Origin: Arenicola marina
Taxonomy: Eukaryota > Annelida > Polychaeta > Arenicolidae
Length of the DNA stretch: 64,000 nt
NCBI GenBank assembly: GCA_964019135.1
Contig: OZ025248.1
Location: forward strand, 52,445,670-52,509,669
Direction: 5' to 3'
This document shows positions 24,708 to 36,409 of this stretch, one piece after another. Numbering within the stretch: position 1 is the first letter of the stretch; each line of letters begins with the position of its first letter. Both the position numbers and the translations under genes were made by a program. The notes beneath the pieces were generated by a model. It worked only from the letters and a program-made list of their open reading frames with translations, did no database searches and had not been told where the DNA came from.

Positions 24708-24910
24708 CAGTCAGACAATGTGTTCACAACATTTTTCCGAAATATTTCAGAAATCATACTGTGGGTGAAAAAATGTACGAGCAGTCCTCAAATCAAATAT
24801 TCAATTTCTTTTTTATTCACATAAACAACTATTCACTGAAAAACGTTAAAAATATTTGGAGTGGAAATTATGATATAAGCTTACTTATTGTACGCAATAA
24901 ACAACAGCAG
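24708..24910 (-). repeat. Dispersed repeat family, minus-strand copy
   Basis: Read on the minus strand, 24790-24708 gives CAGTATGATTTCTGAAATAT then GAACACATTGTCTGACTG. This aligns with plus-strand copies at 30540-30610, 35345-35430 and 59460-59545 (core TATATTATGATTTTCAAAAT, GAGAAATGTCT, ACATTNTCTGA). The rest, to 24910, carries a TGTACGCAATAAA motif also seen near 10650 and 24655. Confidence 0.55.
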
Positions 24911-25017
24911 TTATATGTATTAAGCTACTTTTGGGCTAACGGATGCATGTCGCAACCGATTTTGCTTTTTTATATAGAATAAATATATATTTCGAATTAA
25001 CATTCACAGTGCAGGGA

Positions 25018-25199
25018 GGGGGCCTCCCTGGTGTAGTGGTTAGCGCACTAGACCGCAGATCAATAGGTCCTGGGTTCGAATCCGGGCTCGGGCACCTAAT
25101 CTGGGGCATGTTTCATTCCTTCATCGTCTCGGGAGGTTCCTTGGCCCAATTTAGCCTGTATGTGCACAAAAGTGGCCTAAAACACCAACATTCCATTCC
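25018..25199 (+). mobile_element. tRNA-derived SINE (family 1), with target duplication
   Basis: Head with A-box TGGTGTAGTGGTTAGCGC and B-box GGGTTCGAATCC, then a unique body (TTCATTCCTTCATCGTCTCG, CAATTTAGCCTGTATGTGC) and a short ACCAACATTCCATTCC tail. A perfect 16-bp duplication, ATTCACAGTGCAGGGA, lies at 25002-25017 and 25200-25215, the mark of LINE-driven insertion. The intact duplication suggests a fairly recent event. It lies upstream of CCDC81. Confidence 0.92.
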
Positions 25200-25549
25200 A
25201 TTCACAGTGCAGGGAATTTGTCTAAGCTGTTTCTAAAAGCGTTTGAAAGTCATAACGCAGGCGGAAAGTTACTGTATGAGCAGTTCGACCGTGAGGAAAA
25301 CGGTCATAACGTCACGCGTACAAGACAATAACACACGCAAATTTTCCTACTTTGAGATTATAGTGAAACTTCCGGTGACGTCAGGAAAATTGACCAATGA
25401 CAAAGAATCCTATGCATAGCAACGTTAAAGGAGGCCTTGGTGACAGATAAGTGATGGAGGGAAAGCGTTTTAGTATTTAATGTAACGGGGCTGTAGGACA
25501 TCCCGGGTAACACTTTGAATGGTCATTTGTATTGAGTGATTTGACCAAT

Positions 25550-28500
25550 ATGACAGACGTGATGCAGGGCCTCGTCACTGAGGCGAAGAAAAACAGATTT
25601 TCTACAATCGACCTCTCGTTATCTGATGACGGTTTGTTATTGACCATTCATTGACATTGTAATTTGTATGGGCGTTTTTTTAATATTTTAGTTACACTTA
25701 CACACACTGACACGGTCGTATTATCCTTCTCTACTATTATTGCATGTCATAAAACAGGATAATCTTGCAGTACAATGGGGAGCTAGGGGCAAGGGCCAAG
25801 TATTTACATTTACATTTTATCATGAACTCTTCTTGGCGCAAGTGCCCCCACTTGCCCCAGGCAAGTCTGTTTCTAGGAGCACAATGGGTCAATGCAATGG
25901 TGTCCATGCAAAGTTCTCTAGACGCCAGTCGGGAATCGACTGTAGCCTTTATCATAATGTTTGCGCGTACAATCATATATAGTGCTTACATATTTTATAT
26001 ATACCTTGTTTTATCTTCTGACATTAAGAAAGTATGTCAACACTAGGTTATTTTAGTTATATTTTTGTGAAGAAATGTTGGAGCACACCAACCATCCGTC
26101 ATTTTTAGTTTTTTTGCGGTTGCCGGTACCTGTGAATGCAACTTAGTTCCTCACTCCATTAGCATATCATTCTCTGCTAGAGGGCGTTGTCAGTCGCTTA
26201 CTTTGAACTTAAGGACAACAGCAGCATCCTCTATTACAGGTAATTCACGGTTACAAAGTTTGGGACCCAGGCTACAAATGATTCAAATGATAGCGGGACT
26301 TGCCAGGTGGCACTGCATATACGCATGGTGGTTGGTCAGGAAAAGATTATGCTCTAACATTTCTTCGGGAAAATATAACCGAGACAACTTAGTGTTGTCA
26401 CACTTTCTGGATGTCAGACGACAGAACAAGGTATATAGAATACGTAAACACTATGATTGTATGCGCACACATTATGATAAAGGCTACAGTCAACCTACAA
26501 AAAACTTGTTCTATATTGGCTGTGCATGGCTATATATTTATACGACCAGCAGGGTACTAGCCAGAAAATATTTTCTGCAGCTAATACCATGCAGACCAGT
26601 ACCAATAAGCTGATTATGTGATCACTATTCCACCCCGGCCATCTGCAGCCCCTTAACATGCTGGCCTATCAGGGCAAAAGCCATGTGGCACTGGGCTCTA
26701 TATCGAGCAATGTAATAATTCTGCATACTGGTACCGGGCTCTAGATATGGATCAAGGTGAATAATTCTTTGTATTACAATGAGAATCTATATTTCATGTG
26801 ACATATAAATAGTTATAAAAACACTATAAACATGCTAAACTAGATATAAAGTTCAAGTCAAGGTCTATGCAATAAATATAATCAATCCAGCAACCCTGAG
26901 AAAGTGGCTTAATTCCTACAATAGAAGTCAAAATATCCAAAGAGCTGATCGAAGCAGCTCAAGTGAGGTAAAAATTAATTTTCTGGGCAAATCATCTGTA
27001 ACTTAAATTAGATTATAAAGTATATATCAACAGCTAGTAAATTAAATTCTAAAACAGTATACAATGGTACTAGCTTTCATCAAAGCAATAAACTGGTAAG
27101 AAAAAGTAATCCTGTTTCCAAGGGGTCTCAATCAGCCTAGTTTACTCATTGATTGCATTGAAATAGTATAAAATATCAATTCATTCCTTTCAGATGTGGC
27201 TAGTGTTTGGGATAATGTAGCAGTTTTTATTGAGAAGCAAATGGCACAGCAAAAGGTAAGAAACCATATTTACTGGTGATGCATATGCATGAAGATGCAT
27301 ATGATAAAGAATTTGACTACAATATTTGAGTTTGATCTTGATGAGAAAAAAAGTATAACCTGTCTTCTGTAGCACTGATTGACATCAGCAGTATTGTGTA
27401 GTATTCTGTATTATCTCATCCAGATATATACATCTCTGCTCAAACCTAACTAATTATTTATCTCTTTCAGGGTGTGAATGTTACTGGACTTGGTATATTC
27501 ACCTTTACTCAAAAGAAGTTGGATGTAGGAAATAACAAATTTATCCTAATCCAGAGACCAGTGTTTCTTTTATCAGAAAAGTTAGCACAAACGCATGGTC
27601 TACAATACACAAAGCATCATGTTACTGGTGAGTTCTTCAATTTTATCTATTAATCATAAACAAGAACATCAAGACAATGTGGTTGTTGCAGCACCCCAGC
27701 ATTAGCTTCTAGCTTGTGATCATTCATCACATAGTTCCTAGGGATGTAAGACATCCAGTAGCTATAGTTACATTTGGTTATGTGGTTGGTTGATCCACTC
27801 CTGCTTTGGCATTTCACAAACTAAACTGCCCATATACATGATCGAGTCATTCAGATCTGTTTTCCTGATAAGAGACTTATACACTTATAGCTATGTAAAA
27901 AGATAAAATTACACCAATAATAACATGGATTAATTAATTAGGAAAAAGACAGAGGAATCACTATATATTGTTTTACATTGCTACACTTGGTCGCTTGTTC
28001 CTCGCAATAACAATGACCCTTATACTATCTGGATAACCGCCGAACGATCATGGCACATACGTTATATGTGCAGCAATTTGAGGACTCTTTGATTTAAAAT
28101 TTGGCTCACTTTTCTCTTTGCAATAATCAGGTCAAATTCCAGTGGTGCAGCTTAACTTTGCTGCCCTGTCGTTTGAAACCCCGTTCGACCGAGACTCTGT
28201 TGAGGCTTGCGTGAAGGAGGTGCTGTTGGCGCTCTCCAGGTCGCTAGCCGCCAAGCGTAATGTGGAGTTCACCTTTAACGGTATTGGACGCCTTCAAATC
28301 CGGGACGCCAGAGTGAAAATGAAGTTTTTCAAGGAGTACATAAATGGCATGGATGGCTCCGGCCGCCTCCTGATGTCAATGAAAGATGTAAGTGTCATAT
28401 AATCTAACGTCAAGATGCGCGGTGGCGGTAACTATGTTTACACCTTTAGCATAAACGGGAAGATAAGTATGACATGAACAGAGACGATATAGTTAAAGAT

Positions 28501-31500
28501 TAATCATATGAAATTACATACCGGTAATATAATATAGTTAAATATAGCAAGAGCAAGATAAATTTTTTACTAAACAACAAGAAATGAAAAAAAGTAAGCC
28601 AACCGGTCATGCGTGACGGGTTGGTTTTACTTGACTGGTCCGTCATACGTACGTGACGTGTCGGTGTTACGTGATGGGTCTGTCCTACATCTAAGGGATC
28701 CGCATTCGTGACTGTTCTTGTCATGAGTGACGCGGACGTCGCAGAAACTGGCGTCATAAAGCGCTAATCATTGTTTCATGTTTTTCTCAGAGACCTGGCA
28801 CAGTTGATTCTGTTATGTCTGACCGATCTCCAACAGGGATGCACACAAGAAACACACTTGTGCTACCAAGGTCAGTACAACCTGGGTACCCGTCACAGGT
28901 GCCCATGTGGCTATCGATATTGAAACAAATTAACCCTATTATCGAATTGGAATCCTATATAAATCATAAATCGTCCAAATATACCCATCTTTATATCTTT
29001 ATATAGATTATCTTCATGGTCAGTATTTATCAACAAAATCTTCATGGTCAGTATTTATCAACAAAATTTTCATGGTCCGTATTTATCAACAAAATTTTCT
29101 TGGTCTGTATTTATCAAAGACAATTTTATGATCAGTATTTAATCAAAAAAATCTTCATGATCAGTATTTATCAAAAAAATCTTCATGGTCAGTAGTGTAA
29201 TTAACACTGCCGAACCTGATATATGACATTGGCTGGCGTCAGGATCAACCAGGGCCTGGACAGCGGTATGCCCACAATACATGAGGATGAGCCATTTACG
29301 GTGGAACAAGAGCCCGCCGAGCTGGAATATAAGCCCACTGATGACCAAGGCGATAGGGACGAACCGGAATTGGGCAAGTTTGAATTGGATGGCGAGACTG
29401 AAGACGTTGACGGTGAGCAATAGCCAGACTTTGTGTGGTTGTGTTATATCTAATAATGTCATAGATAAGAATGGAAAGAGATATATATATATAGTGTTCG
29501 CGCCGTTCAATTGTCATTCGACTTCTTTTTCTGCATTTTATGTATCGAAAATGGGAGTGCATTAACTGGACGGGACATGTCAACCGAAGTACGATTGATT
29601 TATCGAAGCTTTAATGTAGCCAATTCATTGATATAATATGCTGCAGAGCCCAAGAGAACCAGCAGGCTGGGGTCCAGGGCCTCCATGACTATGGCTCAGG
29701 CGGCCGGGATCAGTTTCCAAGACGACCTTTTGCCGAACCGTATCCCGTCGCCGAAGGGACTGCGGGGGATGTCGGCTCTGTCTGCCAGGCCCGGCCAGTC
29801 GCCACTTTCGCCGAAGAGAACCCTCTCTCCGATTAATGCTTTGTAAGTTCATTGGCATTTCTGCGAAACCACTTTCTCCGCTGGGTTCCTGTACGAGATT
29901 TTGTCAAGTTTAATTAGCCCTGAATTGTGTGCGCAAAGCTGTCTGAAACACCCATTCATTTCCTTTGCGAAATATCCAAACTAAGTGTATATTTAAATTA
30001 TAATAGACCTACGAGATTCCGTTCTCGCGTACGACCGTGGTGCTTACATGGCCTTTCACAGCAGTTCCAACATCCCATGTAGATACTTCTTTCTAATTGG
30101 TGGTTGACCATGCGTAACTTCTTCCTACCTTTAGTACCGGTGGATCTCCTACTCAAGATTTCCTGCGGTCTCGCAGCATGGACGGCCTGAGCTTTAAACG
30201 GCCCAGTCCAGTGAACTTCGCGGCTTCTAAAACACCAACGCCACCTAGCGGAGATCGGCCGCATACTTCCGGTTCTGCATGCGGCCATGCCAACGCAGGC
30301 CAGGAGCTGTGTTACCTGTGCCACCAGCGTGAGCGCCGCAATGTGCCCGTATCGTTCACGGAGGAACGTCAACAGCGAGAGCAAGAGGAGGACCGACTGC
30401 TGCAGCAGTTCCAACACGCCAAGGATACGGATGAGCTGATGAAACACCAGGTCAGGCGAGGCGAGACCTGTCCGCTGGGCAGCGAACATATAATATATAA
30501 ATGCATATATGTACATATATTAACTGATTGGGTGCTCATGCATAAATCAATTTTCCACCTATATTATGATTTTCAAAATATTTTTGAGAAATGTCTGGGA
30601 TACATTCTCTGACTGTAAATGTTAACTCTTACAAGAAGTAGATATGTTATATTTAAAAGGGCAAAAGGCGGCAGCTATGCCCAAGTTTTGATGACGTAGT
30701 TCATGTGAAAGCCCCACTTTCCCACATGAGATTTACCAGTTTTGCTCAGAAAAATGGCTAAACAACATGCACCGTTATTTATTACGTACTATGCACTAAA
30801 AAACGTCCAACACATTTGACACATATGGCGTCATAAAGCGACACGTTTTGACACATATGGTTGACTGCTGTCACTGTTGTTTGTTGGCTTTTCTTTCTCC
30901 GGTGGTTTGACGATATTATATTTGTAATTTGCAGGATACCCTTCTAGCAAAGCGGCACGAGAGTCAGATGATGGCTGCCTTCAATCTGGGCGCGTCCCAA
31001 GCCATCAAAGCCAAGAAACTTGAGCGGGACACCGATTTCCACGTGAGTTACGTCTACGATCTTTATTGCGTTCCTATGGAAACAACATGTACACAAGTAC
31101 GTGTACTAGCTACGTACGTCCTACCGTTTAGTGTAAGATGCTTCAGACAGCTGGCCGTATTTACGCAACCGATATATAGACTACATGTGAAAAATCAAGT
31201 TTAGGTAACAACGTATTGTTGACGATTTGAAAGACAACAGCACGGTTATTTCCAAGAAGCCAGTGCTGAGTTGTATTCTTGAAAAGCCAGTATAATACAG
31301 GAGTAAATGAAGGCATTAAAGCGGGTGCCTGCGTTATTGGCTCGTCTTCCACATCTTATCTGACTAGACTGACAACCTGCCATACGCTGTAACATCCGCG
31401 TGTCCTTTCAGCCGTCCTACGTGTTTCAAAGGAGGGCTCTGACACCTCCTAAGTTTATCAAGCAAGACAAATACTCCACGGAGCTGGCCGAACAGGTACG

Positions 31501-34500
31501 TAACGTTAAAAAGAAGTTTACGTTCGAAGATCAATTGAAAGATAACTTAAAATATGCACAGATTTAATAGCATGTTGTTTGAATGTTTGCTAGACAGGTC
31601 TCCATGTCTTGATGAATCCGTCCGATGACTTGAGATATTAACGGTCCACTTTAAGCGGCTAAACTGGCAGATACACTGCGAAATATTGTTGTGTTCGATC
31701 AACGCCACTATACCTGTACCAACAAGTCTTCTTTATCCCAGTTTATTTCGAAGACAATGGTACTTACTGCTATTTGTACGAATGGCAGGTTTCGCAGAAA
31801 GAGGACGCTGAGAAACAACGGAGATCTGACGAAGCTTTCCTGGAGCGGCTGGAGCAGGCACAAATGGCTGAAGAGTACGTGATGTGTAGCATGATTTGTT
31901 GCCCGTTTATTGACGGCATGACCTTGTTATGACCTTGTCGATGGGGCCAGTACAAAATTGTCGGAACTTAGTCCTTACTCAGGGAATGACGGACAGTATG
32001 TATGCAGTCCCAATGTTATTAGTCCACGGCGCTATACGCGTGTAAGTACGTTATTCAGACTTTACACCGTCTTTAATATGTTAAAGTGGTAGAATGACGT
32101 AGGCAATAACAAGCGAGTCCCCGGACAATGTTAATGACTTAATATTCGACATGGAAGGAATGACGTGGACAATGGCATTGGAGTCAACAATGTTAATGTT
32201 TGACATGGAAGGAATGACGTGAACAATGGCAATGGCGTTAAACAATCTTAATGTTCGATATGGAGAGAATGGCGTGGACAATGATAATGGCGTCCCCGGA
32301 CAATGTTAATGGCTTAAGGTTACACACCAATAGAAACCATCCCCATGTTAAGTAATGCAAAAACCCAAATTTTCAACCCCATGCTAGAAAAAAATCGGTA
32401 ACCATGTTTGACTCTATGGGCCATAGGAAATTATAGAGCAAGTATCCAACTTTATTTTAAAAACAAACAGGACATAGGTTCACGTGCGATATTTTTAGCT
32501 ACAGCCCATAGTATGACACCCCCCCCCTAGGGCGACCCGCCGAAAATTAAACACCCAGCGAATCAGCATGTGATGAGGTCGACCGAACCACGCACCCGTA
32601 ACGTCCGCAAGCATGATTAAATACGCCACAGATTCGTGCAACAGGCAGTAATCTGGCTAAACATTAGTAAAAGAAACAATATATACAAAGAAAGAAATAA
32701 CCGGTAACCATATAACCCTGATATACGATCATATTTTAGGCACTACTTGACGGTATATACTTTTCTGCGCACGACCTATTGGTGTGTAACCTTAATGTTC
32801 GACATGGAAGGAATGACGTAGATAATGGCAATGGAGTCCAACAATGTTAATGTTCGACATGGAAGGAATGACGTAGATAATGGCAATGGAGTCCAACAAT
32901 GTTAATGTTCGACATGGAAGGAATGACTTGGACAATGACAATGGCGTTAGACAATCTTATTGTTCGACATGAAAGGAATGACGTGGACAATGGTAATTGA
33001 GTTAGACAATCTTAATGTTCGACATGAAAGGAATGACGTGGACAATGACAATGGCGTTAGACAATCTTAATGTTCGACATGGAAGGAATGACGTGTACAA
33101 TGATAATGACTATTTGTGTAACGCCGACTGGTGTTTTTTTCTGCAGTCTTGCCGCGCAGAGGGAACGGTTCTTGAAGGACAAGACTGAACAACAAGAGCA
33201 ATACAAGCGGGCGCTGTCTGCACAGGTAGAGTCAATGGAAACTTTCCATGCTCTCCTTGACCTAATTTGTTTTTCGTTGTCTTATCATCTAATAATCACA
33301 CGAAACGTCTTAACAGCACGCACTGACTAACAAGGTTGCATTTGGTTCTTGGCATTCTTTTAGCATTGTTGTTGTAGTTATTTTATTATATGTAGTGATT
33401 GGTGTTTAGACCTGGGCATGAGCGTATCTTTCAGTCATGCCAGGCCAGACAACATAACATAGGTTCTGTATTATGATAGGTTTTCCACATTCGAAGATAA
33501 GAACTAATAATAACTATTATTTAGTTTTTGCGTTACTTTTTGAGACAAGTTTTGTATGACTGACCGACCAACGTGTCCACCCACCTCCACCTTTATTTCG
33601 TGCCAGAGAGACTAGTTATTTGTGGTCCTCGCCCCCTGACTGCGTCACATTGTACAACAAAGACTAGACCTCCAGTTACTGGAATGTAATAATGACGTTA
33701 CCAATGACTGAGAGGGCCGCCTCGATAGCTCAGCGGGTTAGAGCGTTCGCTCTGGCCACCTGAGAGCCTTACGGCAGGCGGATGGGTGGTTCGAGCCCCG
33801 CTGTGGTCATGTCTGTGTGGTCGCAGGATAAAGACTTCATGTCCTTCGCAAATAGTATGGGGTTACCCCGGGTACATGGCTCCACTCTCCCTTCCCTCTC
33901 CCATTGACACGATATGACCAAAATTGGTTAAAGCGTCCTGAACATACAAACAGCCAACCAACCCAATGACTGAGCAAATATTAACTGGACGAATGTACCT
34001 CATGGTAAGACAAAATCCATCCATGGCTAAATAATTCCTCTAAACGACGGTTATAACCAGCTTTGAAACGTGTGTAACGTTATTTAGTGTGGAAATATGG
34101 ACAAAGTCAAAAGGCAGAGAACTATGATCCACACGGAAGTGATTGAAACTGTTTTTTTCGCTTTACCGCTGTTTGGTTTTTTCTACCTTTACGCTTGCAT
34201 CCTGTCAACTATTTTTCTTTATTGCAATTCCAAGTGTTTGTATTTGACTCTTTTCGCGCCTTGGTCGCCTGTTTGTTTTGGATCCCGACTTTATGGCAGG
34301 GTATTAGCCAGAGACCCGCCTGCCCGCCAGATGGCTGGCAATTTCAATTTTGGCGGCCGATTTTAAGTTTGGCGGGCACTCAGGTGCTGTTTGCCCGCCC
34401 CCAAAAGGGCCTTCTGGTCAGGAGGTTTAGGAGAAAATAATGGCGCTCTCAAATTTATAAGAATATTTTTTTTCACCTGGCAAGAACAGAATTCTGGCTA

Positions 34501-36209
34501 ATACCCTGCAGTTTATGGGACGTTTCCTTTCTCTTTCTGTCTCGTTTCCTCTGCTTCTCTTCCTTTCCTGCCTGTACTGCCTTTGTAGATTAATGTGCGA
34601 GATAAACTTCGGAGTCCGTCTGACATGTCCAGGCCGCGGGTCGCCCAACGCCTCGGGCCCCTTACTCTGCCTCGCCCTCAAATCATTCTGCCATTCAGCC
34701 AGAGCTATGATATGAAAATAGAAGAGGGCTCTGGTCCGAATAAAAGAGTGGTATGTTTATGCCATTGAATTGTTTACGATTGGTATTTTTCATGAAGCGG
34801 GGGCGTGTGGGTTGTGACCATGCAGTGATCTGTATATACTTTTACTTACTATGTAAAGTATTTGTTTCCTTTTTTTTCGTATTGTCACTTAACTGTTAAC
34901 AGGCTTGGTTCTTTTCTGTCTGTTTGGTAATCTGTTCTCTGACATTGTCCATATTTCTTCCTGGCTTTAAATAATTGATTAGTAATAACCTGTACTACTA
35001 CCATAGGAAGCAATAATAAGCGTACATTCTGCGCTGCAATACATTTGCGGCGGTCTTGTTACCTAAATTGAGCAGGAGTTCATGTTGTTGGGGCCTTAGG
35101 TGCGCTTTAAGCCGGCGCCCATCGCGGCTCGCGTGCCAGACGCCAGCGAACCAGTCTTCGGCAAGAATGACGTCACAAATGACAAGATGGCGGAGAGGCG
35201 GCGTCGTGCGCACGAGGTGTACAAGGAACAGCTGCAGACGGTGGAACAGCGCAAGCGAGACGCCATCTTGAAACGCCTGCAGGATCAGCGCGAGGAGGAT
35301 GATATGCTGCGCAGGACCAAGCGCGAGTGAGTCACTTAAAGTCGCTTATACAACAATTATTTACCTACATTATGATTTTAAAAGTGTTTTGGAGAAATGT
35401 CTTGGACACATTATCTGCTAATGTAATTTAACAACGCAAGAAAAGGCATGACCTGATGACTTGATGATTAAGTTCACTAGATATCTCACACGAGATGCAC
35501 TAGTTTAGCCAACAAACGTGGCTTAATAACATGGCTTGTTTTTTATTGTGCACAGTAATTGTGTTCTTATACACTAACGACCTAAATACATCATTAACAT
35601 TCCAAATATGTAAACCCCGCCGGTTCGCCAGCTGGTTTACATTTTGATGAAATAGGAACTTTAATCGTATTCTCGCAATCACATGGCTGCGGCCCGTTGT
35701 CACGTGACATCCTGCAGGTCAGGGATAAACCCAGATCGCACTCTTCGACTGGGTACTTTTGAAAATGGTTCGACTTGTCACCTCAGGGTGAAATTTGACT
35801 CCGGTTTATGCGAGAGAATGCGAGAAAATTCTTGTACGAGATGGGTTTATCTCCGCACAAATATCCTATATATTATTGGTCTAGTGTAACCCTTGTGTGC
35901 ACAGAAGCGGCCTAAAGCACCGATTCCTTCCTTGCTGTCTTTAGGTTGTTGGAAGACCGCGCCGACCGCTACGTCCGGCTCGTCAACCGTCGCAAGGACC
36001 TGGAGACTGACTGGTCGTCTGCCGTGCTGGTGAAGCGCCAAAACGAACACGACGAGCGCGACCACGCCAAGAGCGCGGGCATGCTACTGCACGAACAGTG
36101 CGACATCTACCGCAGGTGCGGCCAGTGCAAGCGGCGAGTCAACAACTGTGGGGAGTCCAACATCTGGCGAGAGTCTCGCTACATCCCGGGCTCTCGCCTC
36201 ATGGTGTAG
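25550..36209 (+). CDS. CCDC81: Coiled-coil domain-containing protein 81, 15 exons
   Basis: Exons 25550-25631, 27194-27255, 27471-27627, 28131-28387, 28791-28870, 29243-29412, 29647-29842, 30135-30450, 30935-31042, 31412-31495, 31789-31874, 33147-33225, 34589-34750, 35100-35326 and 35945-36209 join in frame with GT/AG borders to about 776 residues. Residues 28-186 hold two HU-like domains (QKGVNVTGLGIFTFTQKKLD, FILIQRPVFLLSEKL; then NVEFTFNGIGRLQIRDARVK, GSGRLLMSMKD), matching the eukaryotic HU-CCDC81 domains. Residues about 190-400 are a low-complexity linker; CYLCHQRERRN follows, then charged coiled coil (residues 410-720). The end has CGQCKRRVNNCGESNIW and SRYIPGSRLMV, as in the vertebrate protein. 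Human CCDC81 is reported at the centrosome; the role here is inferred. Exon 13 (INVRDKLRSPSDMSRPRVAQ) is the least certain. Introns carry a 28-bp array, a TTAA-flanked MITE, a SINE and a hAT-like MITE. Confidence 0.95.
26549..26592. repeat. Minimal inverted-repeat relic in CCDC81 intron 1
   Basis: GCAGGGTACTAGCCAGAAAA and, facing it, TTTTCTGCAGCTAATACC then ATGC resemble the two ends of the hAT-like MITE at 34296-34509 with almost no interior. It may be a severely reduced copy. The match is short. Confidence 0.35.
29008..29197. repeat. 28-30 bp tandem repeat, 6 copies, CCDC81 intron 5
   Basis: Units ATCTTCATGGTCAGTATTTA followed by TCAACAAA, six copies with growing drift (ATTTTCATGGTCCG, TTTTCTTGGTCTG). 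It ends about 45 bp before the exon 6 acceptor. Intronic, with no splice-site content. Confidence 0.85.
30535..30760 (+). repeat. Dispersed repeat copy, CCDC81 intron 8
   Basis: TTTTCCACCTATATTATGAT, AATATTTTTGAGAAATGTCT and ACATTCTCTGACTG, then a 3' part with GATGACGTAGTTCATGTGAA and CACATGAGATTTACCAGTTT. The same order recurs at 35345-35515 (CACGAGATGCACTAGTTTAG), so the family is at least 200 bp long. No terminal repeats were identified. Confidence 0.6.
32090..32313. repeat. 50-60 bp minisatellite, left part, CCDC81 intron 11
   Basis: About four units with the core TTCGACATGGAAGGAATGACG then TGGACAATGGCAATGG. The array continues at 32796-33115 on the other side of an inserted element. Confidence 0.85.
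32318..32791. mobile_element. MITE with TTAA duplication, piggyBac-like, inside minisatellite
   Basis: Terminal inverted repeats GGTTACACACCAATAG and CTATTGGTGTGTAACC, bordered on both sides by TTAA (32314-32317 and 32792-32795). The 474-bp interior has no coding capacity. TTAA is the fixed target of piggyBac-type transposases. The flanking arrays (32090-32313 and 32796-33115) are the same family and were split by the insertion. Confidence 0.85.
32796..33115. repeat. 50-60 bp minisatellite, right part
   Basis: About six units of ATGTTCGACATGGAAGGAATG then ACGTNGANAATGGCAATGG. It ends about 30 bp before the exon 12 acceptor of CCDC81 without including it. Confidence 0.85.
33390..33475 (+). 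repeat. Dispersed repeat, shared with 37213-37285
   Basis: GTGATTGGTGTTTAGACCTGGG followed after about 25 bp by ATGCCAGGCCAGACAACA. The same pair occurs at 37213-37285 (ATGCCAGGCCACACAACA). An unnamed dispersed repeat, one copy inside and one downstream of CCDC81. Confidence 0.6.
33713..33962 (+). mobile_element. tRNA-derived SINE (family 2), complete, with target duplication
   Basis: The head GATAGCTCAGCGGGTTAGAG is an A-box and GGTTCGAGCCCCG a B-box; a longer than usual variable region lies between them. The body runs through CATGTCTGTGTGGTCGCAGG, CCTTCCCTCTCCCATTGACA and GGTTAAAGCGTCCTGAACAT. A 12-bp duplication CCAATGACTGAG borders it at 33701-33712 and 33963-33974. It lies in CCDC81 intron 12. 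Other copies: 46543-47285 (minus), and fragments at 3230 and 17590. Confidence 0.93.
34296..34509. mobile_element. hAT-like MITE in CCDC81 intron 12
   Basis: Inverted ends GCAGGGTATTAGCCAGA and TCTGGCTAATACCCTGC. An 8-bp near-perfect duplication (ACTTTATG left, AGTTTATG right) fits hAT transposition, and CAGGG-type ends suit that superfamily. The element is 214 bp and non-coding. It ends 80 bp before exon 13. Confidence 0.75.
35345..35515 (+). repeat. Dispersed repeat copy, CCDC81 intron 14
   Basis: Aligns with 30540-30745: ACCTACATTATGATTTTAAA, TTGGAGAAATGTCTTGGACA, then GATGATTAAGTTCACTAGAT. The target site is unclear. Confidence 0.55.
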
Positions 36210-36275
36210 GCTGGCCGGTCTGCAGCGGGAGCCCCGTTACATCCCGGGCTTTCGCTTTATGATGTAGGCTGGCAG
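36210..36275 (+). repeat. Tandem duplication of the CCDC81 stop-codon segment
   Basis: The end of exon 15, from GAGTCTCGCTACATCCCGGG through the TAG and GGCTGGC (about 36171-36216), is repeated directly after it as GAGCCCCGTTACATCCCGGG through GATGTAGGCTGGC (36230-36274), a step of about 59 bp. The copy lies after the real stop, so it is 3' UTR, yet it still encodes YIPGFRFMM and a stop. It resembles, at small scale, the MED14 stop-codon array. Confidence 0.85.
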
Positions 36276-36402
36276 GTCAATACGTGCCGTCAAGGCGCCA
36301 CAGTCGAATATAACACGGCATCCTGTCCATCGAGCGCGGTTTCAAAGATATATTCGTGGGAAGCACACCACTTGGCAGGGCAATAACGATATATCGCAAC
36401 AA

Positions 36403-36408
36403 AATAAA
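36403..36408 (+). terminator. CCDC81 polyadenylation signal
   Basis: AATAAA about 195 bp past the CCDC81 stop codon; the only clear signal nearby. Use is inferred. Confidence 0.55.
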
Positions 36409-36409
36409 T

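Noticed and set aside
25040-25095. Functional tRNA gene
   Set aside because: A- and B-box motifs are present, but the stems do not form a full cloverleaf by eye, and the sequence is followed by a SINE body with target duplications. The same holds for 13408-13482 and 33713-33800.
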